Source of the DNA: Albugo candida
Lineage: Eukaryota; Oomycota; Peronosporomycetes; Albuginales
NCBI GenBank assembly: GCA_040437565.1
Contig: JBDOQK010000003.1
Location: 124,001 to 188,000, forward strand
Length of the DNA: 64,000 nt
Direction: 5' to 3'
The position numbers were made by a program, and so were the translations under genes. Positions 1 through 11,289 of the stretch are shown here, one piece after another. The notes under the pieces are model-generated. The model saw nothing but the letters and a program-made list of their open reading frames with translations, was not told the DNA's origin and ran no database searches. Numbering within the stretch: position 1 is the first letter of the stretch; every line of letters begins with the position of its first letter.

Positions 1-486
1 TTTGACAAAAAGAAACCCACCACCAAACATTTCCGCAAGCACGAAGTACGTCCACGCTCCATAACTCTATTCCAAGCAATAATTTGTTGTAAAGGATTCA
101 AAGACAAAGAAATCAAAATCCATCAAAAACGACACGCAAACGGTCGAATCAAAGGATAAGATCGGTTCGTAGTGGTGAGCTCATTCTTTTTACTCCCTGA
201 TATCGTATTATGACGTTAGAGAAAGCAAAGACACGGAAACCGAGTCGACGACAAGAAAGCAAATCAGATATCAAAGCGAATATGACGACTAATATTTGCT
301 TACAGAACGGTGCGAATAAGACGGAAGCGAATGTCAAACCCTTACAAAGCGCAGGCAGCAAAAGCGGAACGTATTCAAAGCATAAAGACAGTCAATCTGA
401 AAAGGTAAGCTTTTGACTTTGGATATCATACGTAATCTGACCATTTCCTTTAGACGCGTAAAAAAGTCTTTGCACCAAAATCGCGT
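1..486 (+). CDS. Lysine-rich protein, 3' part, cut by window edge and gap
   Basis: I do not recognise this gene. Two adjoining stretches read as coding. From base 92 a frame is rich in Lys, Ser and Asp (KDSKTKKSKSIKND). After a likely intron at 165-219 the frame continues from 220 (EKAKTRKPSRRQESKSD). A second likely intron, 405-453, has a clear GTAAGC donor and CTTTAG acceptor and joins phase 0 to TRKKVFAPKSR, where the gap begins. The first 90 bases read in another frame (DKKKPTTKHFRKHEVRPRS), so a further intron or frame change lies near base 90. The visible protein is very basic and low in hydrophobic residues, with no membrane segment. Its 5' end lies outside the window and its 3' end is in the gap. 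Exon borders are inferred from splice consensus and open frame only. Confidence 0.4.
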
Positions 487-586
487 NNNNNNNNNNNNNN
501 NNNNNNNNNNNNNNNNNNNNNNNNNNNNNNNNNNNNNNNNNNNNNNNNNNNNNNNNNNNNNNNNNNNNNNNNNNNNNNNNNNNNNN
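487..586. other. Assembly gap (100 N)
   Basis: Exactly 100 N, so the true size is unknown. Unlike four other gaps here, the two flanks do not repeat each other. The left flank is the basic protein gene and the right flank is the start of repeat block R1, so this gap separates different sequence types. Confidence 0.95.
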
Positions 587-1990
587 GAAAACCTCTATAC
601 TTTTATTGTATCAGGACAAAATTAGGTAGGCTACGCCTTAATCAGGTGGAAACTCCTGGACAGGAAACGAAGACATGATGTTTGTGCTGCTTTGTTCATT
701 CTTAAATGCATGAAAAAGGATTCTCGAAAATGCAAGAAACGAGGCAAATGAATAGGTGAAAATCTTGACCCGAGCAGGAAGTTAAAGCTTCGTCAACAGA
801 CATTTACCCGGTTGAGTTATTTTCGACTTCTGATTCCCTTATAAATCCTACATATTTCCCCAAGGCTTCTCACCTGCGCGTTGTTCTCAAATTTTCACCA
901 AGTCGAACGCATCTCCGTACGATTCACAAGATACTCCTACGCGATTTTGCAAAAGATACCACGCATTTCCTAAGCTTTTTGATAAAATGCGACTCATTTT
1001 CCTGAGATTTCTAATAAAGTTCCACGCATTCAAGTGTGAAGCCAACACTTACTCTCTTCGTTATCAAATTACAGCCCTGGTCGCTCCTTCTTTCTTTATT
1101 TACATTTACGATCAAAGTGTCAATGCTATCTCTACTGCTTACTGCCTATGCTATCATCAATAGAACATATACTGGTGACAAGGGAGTGGCTCTGCCACTT
1201 GGTCATGCATCCCAGTCCTCTAGGTAATTTATATAATACATCCTTGTAGTACTTGTATACATCCATCCTTCCAGCAATAAGCATCTACGCCCTTCTTTTC
1301 TAAGATTGTAGCAATATGATTTCTAAGGTTGCGATGGCAGTAGCGATGTAACCAAGTCAAAAAATTCTAAACCACTTGCCGTACCTGCAGCATTCATCAG
1401 CGAGAACGAACACGCGCATCAGATGAAACATGCTTGCTAGTCATTCGGCACTTTGCCACTTAATGATACTTCTTTTCTACCTTTTGCGGCTTTCGGTATT
1501 ACCGATTATGGGTAAGTCATAATCACATAATACCAGCTGTCAAGCAACTGAGTAGTTTATCGTTTCTATCCGCATCATACTCTTAAAACGCAATGTAATG
1601 AAATGTCTAAGGATTACATTAAGCTGCTTTATTGGAGCTGTTCTTGATGTAATGATCTATCAGCCATTGTCAAATCAGAAGACTCATTACCAAGCCAGCA
1701 CCGTTGTGTACCGTGTCGGGAAACAAGCGTCTTTCACTCGATTCTTGAGATTTGTGATTAACTCAATCACATGTGAATCGACTTGTTAGAAATTCTATAC
1801 TTCGACCTGGGAAATCTTCCAGGTCTGTTGGTATAGGTTTTGCCCATTTGGCGCCATACAAATGGTATAAAGTGTCCATTTGGATGATCATCGTATTGCA
1901 TCAATTGCGTCTCTTCTTTTCCATGATTCGATAGCAATCAAATTTGACGCGTACAGCTTCTTTTGAAGTTCATAAGAACACCAAACAGAT
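587..1990 (+). repeat. R1 repeat block, copy a
   Basis: This block recurs in diverged form at about 9890-11230, 13800-14680, 24236-27560 and 33290-34877. Landmarks in the same order are: a leader with GTATCAGGACAAA; a degenerate minisatellite around GACGCAT..CCTGAG..TTCTAA (about 840-1035); CTCTCTTCGTTATCAAATTACAG; a short signal-peptide-like ORF at 1122-1226; CCGTACCTGCAGCATTCATC; and TCAGCCATTGTC. No frame stays open through it. It looks like a decayed gene region carried on a larger repeat unit. I see no reverse transcriptase, integrase or terminal repeats, so I do not assign it to a transposon class. Confidence 0.75.
1122..1226 (+). CDS. Short secreted-peptide-like ORF in R1 copy a
   Basis: An ATG opens a 34-codon frame starting MLSLLLTAYAIINRTYTG and ending QSSR. 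The first 12 residues look like a signal-peptide core. The final codon spans AG|GTAATT, a good splice donor, so this may be a first exon and not a whole gene. The matching site in R1 copy e (33836-33940) also keeps an open frame of the same length with mostly similar residues (MLSLLLTAWAIIYSTYIG), while copies b and d are interrupted. Conservation in two of five copies is suggestive only. No homologue is recognised. Confidence 0.3.
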
Positions 1991-4879
1991 AATCAATTTT
2001 TTTTCATATATTGCAACTGGATACTGAGAAACTCACTCAGCATCAAGTCCACGAGCTAAGACAACCCTCTAGGATCCCTTATCAAGACGCTATGTACTCG
2101 CAGTCGAATTAGTGCAAGGAAATACCCAAAAAGGCAATCACTTGAAGGTTTGAGACGATAGCGGTCTTAGGCTCCCTTTTTTCGTGATTCTCACTGTACT
2201 TCACACATCAAGTGAGAAACATTTGAAATGGCTATATCAGTTCATTGAAAAACGAAGGTATTTTATCGCCTCTGCTTAGTAAATGCTCCATCAACAAGTG
2301 ATGGGAAGTTGGTTAGTCACATTCCCGATCATTGTTGTGATGAAGTGGCTTAGATTGGGACCATGATTCACGTCCAAAATCCCTGAGAACCATTTAGCGT
2401 GAGTTATTCCTCATTATTTGAAGCATGATCGGACCGTGCTTGTAATCACGTTGAAGAATATTGACTGTGTGGGAAAACCTTACTTCAAGTAAATATGTAT
2501 AGTTCTTGATGCAGTGGGATTAGCTGGTACCCTAAAGCAAATTTCCGGGCTTTGCTATAGCATGGCAATTACCGATTCTCAGAAGCTACACGGATGGGTT
2601 CTTCGGTAGTGAGGCTTTTCGAAATGTGAAAGAAAGACTTGGAAACCTCGCTCCACGCTTCTAAGTCGCTTGCTGACTACCTCAGCAGCCGTAAAACTAC
2701 TCGCTGCAGCAGAGTCAACAATCGATAAACACCCACGCAATAGGAAGGCATGCCGAGAAACTGAGATATGGCATCATGAGCTCGAGGAATGACTTCATCT
2801 TGAATGTTCACTGGACCGTTCGCAATCATGAGTAATTATATCACCATGTTGAGTAGCATTTTGTTTTGTACAGCTCAAAGTTTAATTCGTTTGTGGAGAA
2901 CTCGATACCGCTTTAGTATAAACATTACAATTCGCTTCTACATTTTTCCAATGAAGCCGGAGAAAATCCTGCAGATATTCATGACATTATATGAAAAGAA
3001 TGCTTGGATCTTCATCACCACTTCTGACATTCGATTCACGTATTTAACGGCCTCCACTTTCATCGGTGTTTGATTTCATCCGGAAGAAAAACATATAGAC
3101 CCACAATGCACTTACATACTTTATTCAATATCGCATTCGTTCATCTTAATTGCCGAGTGGCCAAATCCCCGAACTAAATTCGTAAGATCAATTGTAATTA
3201 TTGTGCTACTGGCTTTCATGAGCTTGAGCGCTGATTGTACGATTGATTGATCGCAGTAGAGCTCATTGATGCGTCCCAATAATTTAGTGATAATGGGGGT
3301 GTATCCAGCGCAAACGTATGAAATTGCTTTCGATGTGCCATTGAACAATGAGTACTATCTCTTCTGTGATACAGTACACTTCGGATGCCTCAGTAATGCT
3401 TTTCGATCAGAAAAAATAAGTCTTGAGAGAGGCCTCCAGGCATTTGGAGGTAATTATTTAATGGCTATTCGGAGAACAACGTTGCGAAACACTTGCGATT
3501 TTGTGCGATCTGGTACGCATTCGACAATCGTCCGCTCTTTTCTCACTGAAATCTGATGCTAACACATATACACAAAAACGGACGGAATGGGCAACAATTC
3601 AGCTGGAAATTGGGGAATTATGGTACAGTTTGCACAAGGGTTTGTAATTTTCCGAACTAAATTCATTTTGAGACACTTTACTACCACTCGTGAAGGAAGG
3701 AACCATACTATTGAAACTTGCTCCAGCATGTGGCCTTTGATTATGAGTCGTTGCTCATGCACTACCCTACCACTCGCGATATCAATTACGCATGGTCATG
3801 TTTATACAACATCATAGGATCGCTCTGTGCATTTTGATGAGATAAAATATAGACAATAAGACCATATCGGAGTAGTTGACATGCATTAGCTCAAAGAATG
3901 CTAAAGACAGATGGAGAATTGCTGTACTGTACATTCAATAGTCAGCACAGCCAAATACCGATAAATTTCCTAGTCGAATGATGAGTTGGCGTCGCCCTGA
4001 AAATCGTATCCACCTGATTGGCAGGGCAGCTGTTTACACGCAAATAAAGCTATGAAGCTACTATACTACGTCTGACACGATATTCAAGTAAACCTGCAAG
4101 CCGATGCTCTCTCCAGTTTTTGAAAAATAGCCTTTGAAAAATTGGGATGTACCCTACTGACCTTCGGTTCTTCCGAAGCGTATCGCTTGTGACCCGATGA
4201 TGTGAGCGCATACTGAATCAATATCACCCGGTTCTTCCATAGCGTCTCCAATGTGTGAATTCAAATTTCACTAAGGCTGAACGAGGACGGTTGAGGATCG
4301 CCATACTCGACTATCAAAACAGCGCTACGACTCGCTAAAATTTTCTTGCATGATTGGTATGCTGACAGGTGAGTCTTGGAGGTAACCTACGATTTGCTTT
4401 TCAGTATCATAAGCTTCTCATCATCACATGCAGCTGATCGAATCAGATTGGAAGAATTGTGCAGCGGTGTTGAACCTGGCGATGGCACGATTCGGAGAGC
4501 TGGTTCCCGCACTCAAGTTGAGAGTCAATCAAATGCTACGCCAGCCTCTGAATAAAATTTCGATGTGGATTGATCAACAAACCAATTCGCGGAACCTACC
4601 GTTCTGTATGTTCGAATTGATGCAAACGCATCGCAACAAAAACTTTTGAGGTTGAAACTAATTTGATTCCTCATGTAAGGAACATAAACAAGTTACTCAC
4701 CTGAGGAATGACAAGAAGAGTTTTTTTAGGCACATCAGAGAGACTTGTGCGCCATTACAGAGATTTAATCTCAACAACACTTTTCAGCATCTCATTTTGT
4801 ATCTTGTCAAGCGGGAGAGAACCGCATCAGACATATCATATGCGAAGATCTTTAGTCGGTCCTTACCAGAACTAATCTC
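1991..4879. other. Decayed repeat-unit sequence, no supported gene
   Basis: No frame longer than about 96 codons is open, and those present overlap on both strands around 3120-3820, which is typical of chance or decayed coding. A phrase near 3180-3250 (CATGAGCTTGAGCG..GATTGTACG) recurs in weakened form near 5130-5160, so the region contains internal old repetition. I see no RNA gene or terminal repeat. Confidence 0.5.
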
Positions 4880-7440
4880 AATCATGTGAACTTGCAACGC
4901 ACTATGTAAACGTGGTAACGATCAACACGTGCGCATAAGTCGGACACGAGACTCCCTCTTTCTGGACCAAGCTCCACAATGTTGATAGTTCGGGTGATCC
5001 CATTTCTTTCCATGTGGGAATACACCAAATTGCGATCAGACATTTGACGGATTTACGGAGCCGTGGTAAAGTCGCCCTTTACGCCGAATACGTCTTTCTT
5101 CATGTAATGCCCATGTGTAGGATGCGCTAGTGCCTTAAGTAGTTTGAGAGCGAATTGTACGAGCAAATTCACTCTTTGCATGTATTCTGCCACGGTTATC
5201 GGTCCTTTAACGTCGATCGAGCTACATAAAATAGAAGCAAGCTCCTTCTATTGTCCGATTTCGCTTTCAAATCCAACGCGTTGTAGCTGTCATGACCAAA
5301 GTGTCCTGGGCGATTTCACTGCAGAATTCTCTACTTGTATATAAACGTATCGTTCGTCATTTTGGGGCACTTTGATGTCTTTCTTACACACAATGACTCG
5401 AGTCTGCGTGAACGAATCGGTGGTTTTTATCGAGGCTGAATGAACGCGTGAGAACGATTGAATAGCGTCTTTATAATGTCGGAATCGGAACCACATATAT
5501 TTGTATTTTCAGACTCAGATCAGTACAGCAATGGACTAGTGTCAGACTAAGGTCGAATGCGATCATGTAGGTCTCCAAGACATTCCATGCGATTTAGACT
5601 GAGCGCATACAAAAGTACTTTCGAAAGTTTCGATACGATCAGCAGAAATATACCGTTTTCAGGTAGCAGTATTCACATTCAGCAGTCACATCGCATAGTA
5701 CCAGCTTCTTCCAGGCATGTTTGAATCGCTGCGTTCAAAGTCGATATGAAGTTTCATGTAGCATCCACTCCATGGAAGACTATAAAAGGCTTCCATTTTG
5801 GTCCTTCTGATCAATTGCTTGTTAGGCAAAGTTTCGTGCAGATGTATACCCCAGATGTGCGCTTTAACGGGTTTGGCTACTCTTTAGGTAGACGGCAATT
5901 ACATCGATCTCCTGGGCAGCTTTGATGTATCATACACTTCACAAACATGCAGAAATGCTCACCGCAGAGGTTGCATTGGAGAATATCCAGCAATATGCAG
6001 ATTGTCAGTTTCTCAAGCTACTCAGCACTGAGGAAGCGCTGTTTTAAACGTTGAATGATCATGCATATTGAGTCGGCTGATGCTGAAATATCTTTTGAGT
6101 GTGCAATATTCGTTAATTTAGCTATCGTTTTGTAAAGAGCACTATCTTACAGTGTTAAGTGTCCAAGGTTTAGAATGATATGCGATACAGAATCGAACTA
6201 TTGCAACATTTGAAGTGATGCTACTGAAAGACACTTCCGCCATAGACCTGGAAAGGATACTGAAAAATTAGATGATTCGTAGCAACTGAGATTTAAAATC
6301 CTCTTCTTCTCTGCTTAAGCATTAAATCTTCTATGAGTGTCCGCGAGAAGACTTGATCTACTTGAAGAAGCACAAGTGAATTCCATCTACAAGCCCAGGT
6401 CATTGTGCCTTGAAGGACTATCACCCCAGCCAAACATCTTGCTACAACCACGGGAAATCAAGAGCTATTTCAAAATGGGATGCAAACTAAGGAAGAGCGA
6501 TGAATATTATGGCGACAGAGAAGACAAAAAGCGCAGAACAAATGCAGGAATACTGGGTTGAAAGCGGGATATGATGCTTTAGGTGTAAGCTCAACAGAAT
6601 CGAATTCACAAAGCGATGGAATTGAAAGGAACTGGCAGACTTTAATTGACGATGAAAAGAGCAAGAGCATCAACAGAGGACATGGTTTGTAGAATGCAGC
6701 AAATGAGATGGTCGCATGTCCTTCAACCCTTTCACCGTACCGAGTCTGTGAAGTTTGAAAAATTCGCTGCATTACTTCGGATACTTGCAATAGATTTCTA
6801 CAATATTTTTGCTATATCGCTTTGACAAGAGACGCATTTGCCGTGGGAAAATGTATCCGTTTGAAACGAGCAACTTTTGTATTGATTTTGACTGCGTTTT
6901 ACGTCGATACGGAGATCAATCATATTGGCTTTGTTACTTTTATTGCTCTCTGATAACAAATATCACGAGCCGAAGAGTGACTAAAATATCTGAATTGGGA
7001 TTGGTCGTCCATTCCGGTGGAAAGCACGTCAAGTATTCATCCAGTCCACCAAATGCCTCGACATCCGCACTCTTCACGTCGATCTTCCGTCCGAGAGGTC
7101 CTATTGGTACGTCTCAATGGTTCACTTAGTACCACGTACGCCAGCGAAGCTTGGCTGAATATACTTATAGCTCCCTCTGAACAGCAATACACGAATTTGC
7201 GATGAGTACTTTTGATTACAAATTCACTTGCATAACGATTGAATCAGTGGTTTGGCTCGGCATTTTCGCTCATTTTTTTCAGGTATGTAACGAAGCGATC
7301 CGAATCATTCACTTAAGTAAACACAAGCTGAGCTATTCGCGACATGATAGCAATCCGTCAACGATTATACAATCGAAGAAGAGTTCAATTCAAGCAGGTT
7401 GCGCGTACTTCAGCGATTGTAACTAAGAATCGGCTAGAAG
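4880..7440. repeat. Repeat-unit core, copy 1
   Basis: This stretch lines up in order with 11290-13300. Shared landmarks are TGGACCAAGCTCCAC (4968 versus 11403), AACATGCA..AATTCTCAC..GCAGA near 5943 and 11750, GATCT.CTTGAAGAAGC.CAAG near 6355 and 12276, AAAGCGGGATA.GATGCT.T.GGTGTAAGCTCAACAGAATC near 6562 and 12481, and GCAATACACGAATTTGCGATGAGTA near 7184 and 13014. The piece at 6440-6830 has a third relative at 21480-21900. Frames are broken throughout, except a short terminal ORF shared by the two copies. Confidence 0.7.
7202..7426 (+). CDS. Conserved short ORF of repeat-unit core, copy 1
   Basis: An ATG opens 74 codons beginning MSTFDYKFTCITIESVVWLG. The equivalent site in core copy 2 (13033-13284) begins MSSFDYRLTC..ITIKSVFWLG and both end in a Ser-Asp-Cys-Asn tail before TAA. 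In the middle, both copies carry CAG|GTATGT, a consensus splice donor, and the two frames diverge just after it before rejoining at HKLSY. That pattern suggests a short spliced gene with an intron beginning near 7283. Function unknown; the hydrophobic SVVWLGIFAHFF segment could be a signal or membrane segment. Confidence 0.35.
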   Translation: MSTFDYKFTCITIESVVWLGIFAHFFQVCNEAIRIIHLSKHKLSYSRHDSNPSTIIQSKKSSIQAGCAYFSDCN

Positions 7441-8049
7441 AGAAGGGAAAGAGGGTAACTCGATACAGCTGATTCTTGTGTCCCTCTATTTCTTGCGATA
7501 TCATTGGCTTCCTTTGAGACGAGATACGCGTTGCAAGAATTTGACCCGTTTGGAGGCTTCATGCCTCAATAAAGTGATGTGAACCGAAAGATAGAAGATT
7601 CTGCAGCTCATTTTTGTACTCAGACTCGATGTGAGACAAGAGAACGAATAGAAAATTATCTGATTCATTTATTTAAAAGAAATTAGTGTACAGGTCATCC
7701 AGATATATGATGTGCGAGCAGATTCTGCACTATACTGAAGTATTGATTGCCTATGTCTACGTCCGAGTTATCCCAATAGAGTTTATGCTGTCTTTCCAAT
7801 GCGTATAAGATGCACCAGCAAGTTTTTATTCATCGAAATAAACACAGAGTTATTACCGGATCTAAGCTAAGGCGAGCGTAAGTGCATTGATTTCTATGCA
7901 AAATATAAGGAGTCAAAAATATACGCACCCAACTTCTCATTTTAAATAGAGATAGTCAGGGAAATACACGATCGTGTGGCTTCTTGTGCGCATAATTTAC
8001 CATCATCAGGAACCGCATACGGGAAGAGAAAATATATAGTCCAATATTT

Positions 8050-8790
8050 TGATTCCAATCTATTGCTCCAGTGAGAAGCAAACCAGCCATCAATGTTACG
8101 ACAGCTTCAAGGGATTTGCATCAAGTATTGGTATATGCCCAACTCCGAGAGCGACATGCACTCCTGTCTTCCCACTAGCAGCCACTTCTCAAAAAAGTGT
8201 CTATGAAAGATGATGGCGATCTGATTATGGTGAGAGACCCTGTGCTTGTATAGTAACTTGAGATTCCGCTGGAAGAGAACGACGTGATGATTTCCCTCTC
8301 CCATGAAAGAATTGATAAGTGGGCGTTTCGACATTACGGAAGAAGTCGAAAACAAAGAAGCAGTAGAGCTTTAGAGAACAATGCACTTGAGTGATATAGG
8401 GGTCGTACACAACCACCGATTCAGTTTGGATATATGTTATGAAGGATGGAATGTGAAGCTTTCATTCAGTTGCGGGAAGTATTATTATCGTTCTGCTACA
8501 CATAAATGAGACTCTTCACCAAGTGATCGCTATACCGACACTAAACGTTCTGTATGAAGAGAGAGGTCCATTGTAATTTACGCTGAAATTAACACATGCA
8601 ATTGCAAAAGTAGTGAGACCACAACGATGGAAGCAGTTCATAGTATAGCTTTGAGCTAAAGAAGCAACATAAGAGGTTTCAATATGCTTTGCACTCTTCT
8701 GCAAAAAAGTGGATTCCTTCAATAGCGGATGTATTGTATAGTTCACAGCTTGGTTTTATGCTAACAACTTGAATTCAAAAGAACCTAGTT
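8050..8790. repeat. Flank shared downstream of the secreted-family genes, copy 1
   Basis: This segment matches 22620-23260 (for example CTATGAAAGATGATGGCGAT against TTATGAAAGCTGATGAGGAT, and GAACGACGTGATGATTTCCC against GCACGACGTGATTATCCCGC) and, more weakly, 31990-32290. In all three places it lies directly beyond the 3' end of a reverse-strand secreted-family gene, so gene and flank moved together. No open frame is supported on either strand. Confidence 0.65.
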
Positions 8791-8850
8791 TTTCGCGTTG
8801 TGCCTCCTATTCTTCTGTTGTTTGTCGCAGTTGATGTTCTTATCGCTTGT

Positions 8851-9722
8851 CTACCTGTGTGTCTCATACCATGGCTTTGATAGTAGCGTGATCTTATCCT
8901 TGAGATCGTCTCCATCTACTTTGGTGTCTATTTTTCTTCGCAGTCCTTTTCTTTTCTTTTTCTTGCCGGCGTTGACGCACTCATTGCTTGCCGACGCTTG
9001 TGTCCACAGTGATGCCTCCGTTTGTGTCATGGACTCCTCCTGCCCTTCGTCTACATCGTTACTGTTCGTATCCCTCGTATAGACGACTTTCCCATTACTT
9101 GCCGGCGTGGTTGGCTCGTCCATTTGGCTTACTAATCTTTTCAATTCGTGCTCGAGTTCCTCTATATTCATCCTGGCTACTGAATTTTTCCGCAGCTCTT
9201 TATCTTTCATTTTCTTTTTGGAACTGACCATCTCATTGTTTGTAAATTTGGATGCCCCATCAGCCTCGTTCGATCGTATCGTGAGCTTGTTCATGGAGCT
9301 TCTTTCATCTTCAGGGGGTCCGTATACGTCTTCCCATACGCGAGAAGAAGATTGTTTGCAAGCATTTCTTTTCCCTTATCGTATCGCCTCTTGCTGATAC
9401 CCTACCCAATTCCTCAAAGCTTGAACTAGGTGTACAAGAGATTTAGGTGGTGAATCTATACATGCCCGGACAAAAGAAAAGAGTGGGATTCAGTTAAACT
9501 TTCCAATGTTGGCAATTGTACACAACCTGTACCTATGCAAACGATGCAAGCTTTCATTTCGCCATCTACTTTCTCAATAAGGGGCATCCAGAAGGCTTTC
9601 TGGTCATCGGGAAGCTTTTGCTTTAATAGTTCAAGTTCGCGAGCCAACTCTGGTTGTTGCTGACTCGAATTGAACATCATGAACGCGATGGTGGCGAGGT
9701 ATTGAGCAGCAATGCGAGTCAT
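8851..9722 (-). CDS. Secreted basic-tailed protein family, member 1
   Basis: Unrecognised family with three members in this window (here, 23149-24160 and 32319-33165). The likely first exon starts at the ATG at 9722 with a signal-peptide-like start (MTRIAAQYLATIAFMMFNSS) followed by Gln-rich sequence. A downstream exon ends at 8851 and encodes a charged, Ser/Thr/Glu-rich stretch and a basic cluster KKKKRKGLRRK, followed by KVDGDDLKDKITLLSKP. Members 2 and 3 share the signal-like start (QYLVIIAF, QLIGIISF), the SSQQ or SSSQ motif after it, and the (K)DGEEL..E.T..SK(P/R) tail. Splicing between the exons is not resolved, so the gene may be decayed. A basic, nuclear-localisation-like tail after a signal peptide resembles host-targeted effectors, but that is inference. 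No RxLR or CHxC motif is visible. Confidence 0.45.
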
Positions 9723-9889
9723 TCTTGCCAATTCGTCCAATTTGAGGTGTGCAGTCGATAGCGTCTCGAAAAGTGAGATGTCGGATGCAACCACGATAGC
9801 TAACCCGGACGATGAAAGTGGCACCTGCGACGGCGTTACGATTCGGAATCTTACGAAGCAAACTCCCTGTACGTCTATATTTTGTCTTC

Positions 9890-11230
9890 CCTGAATATAA
9901 AGATGACGCTTTTTGGTGCATGAAAAAAGATATCTTTTGGATGAAAAAGGAAAACAAATAAATAGGTGAAATCATGACTCGAGCGGGAAGATAAGGCCTA
10001 CTCACCTACTCGCCTACTCACCAGACACTTTCTAAGAAATCTCGGTTTGCTAAGACTCGACTCCTGATTCCTTAAATTTTGCTTGATTTTCCGATGAATT
10101 CCCACACGTAGCTTGAGGCTTCTGGTACTTGAAATACTACGCGTTTTTCTGAGGCTTCTAGTACCAGTAAAATAATCGAACGTATTATTACCAATAGCTT
10201 CCACGCGTTTTCTCTGAGCTTTCTAGTAAATCCGACGCATCTCCCTACATTTTTATTTTTATAAATTACCACACATTCACTGGCATTCGAGTATAAGGTG
10301 GATAAACGCTCTCTTGATTCTTAAAACACAGCTATGATCTCTCTTTCTTCTTTATTTACAATTACGATCACTGCTCAGGTTACGGCATAGGCTATCTGTC
10401 ATTAGCAGCACATATACTGGTTAAATGGGAGGAACTGTACCACTTGATGATGCATCGCAAAAGCAGGCGTCCCCTCATGACTTGATATAGTCCATGTTTG
10501 TGATTATTCGTCTTCTTCCATCATTCCAGCGACAAACAAGTATTGTACCAATATTACAAAGCTTAGGATTGCGATACCACTTGTCGTGCCTGCAGCATTC
10601 GTCATCAAAAGAGAACGAGCGCAATAGATGGAACATGCTTTATTATGCGTTGGCCATACCAACCAGCTAATTCTCCGCCTTTTTTACTTTTGGTAGTGCC
10701 AATTAAGCTGTAACGTAACATAAAGAATAATTATGCAGAAAATGAACTGTGTATATCGCTAACGTGCACCATACTCTTGCATAAGGTGATGAAAAGTGTC
10801 TGATTCATATCGGGATACTCTAATGGAGATGTCCTTGATGAATACTGAATTACTCCATTGAGCATTCAGAAGCGGAAAGAACAATAGCAAGCCATTATTT
10901 GTAGTACTCTTACGCAATCCTAGCTTAAAAAGGATACTCCACTTCTATCACGTTTGTTATCGGTTTTGTAAGAATTTTGAACTTTGACCAAACGAGTGGT
11001 TCAGGTCAAGTCGGACTATTATCCCGACTTGGGCATCTTACTACCTCATTTACCATATGGATGATCATTGATGGCCCGTAACGCATCGAATGCATCGACT
11101 TCGTTACTTGATGTGCTGACAACTCAATTTTCGTACCCGACCCTAACAGCTCTGTATGCTATATGTCACTAGAGCAATCATAGCTAGCGGCCAAAGCTTT
11201 TTTCGAAGCTCTCAAGGATACCAAACAGAT
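9890..11230 (+). repeat. R1 repeat block, copy b
   Basis: Same order of landmarks as copy a: AATAAATAGGTGAAATCATGACTCGAGCGGGAAG, minisatellite-like CACGCGTTT..CTGAGCTTTCTAGTAAATCCGACGCAT (about 10060-10275), CTCTCTTTCTTCTTTATTTACAATTACGATCA, GTCGTGCCTGCAGCATTCGTCATC and the tail near 11037-11100. The 34-codon ORF of copy a is not open here. The block starts directly upstream of secreted-family member 1, as copies d and e do for members 2 and 3. Confidence 0.7.
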
Positions 11231-11289
11231 GATGAGTCCAGAAGATGACTCACCACTTTAGAATCATTCTTCAAGACAAAGCTCATAGA

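Noticed and set aside
3121-3817. Overlapping frames of 67-96 codons on both strands
   Set aside because: Opposite-strand overlaps without family resemblance, codon pattern or splice logic; treated as decayed repeat sequence.
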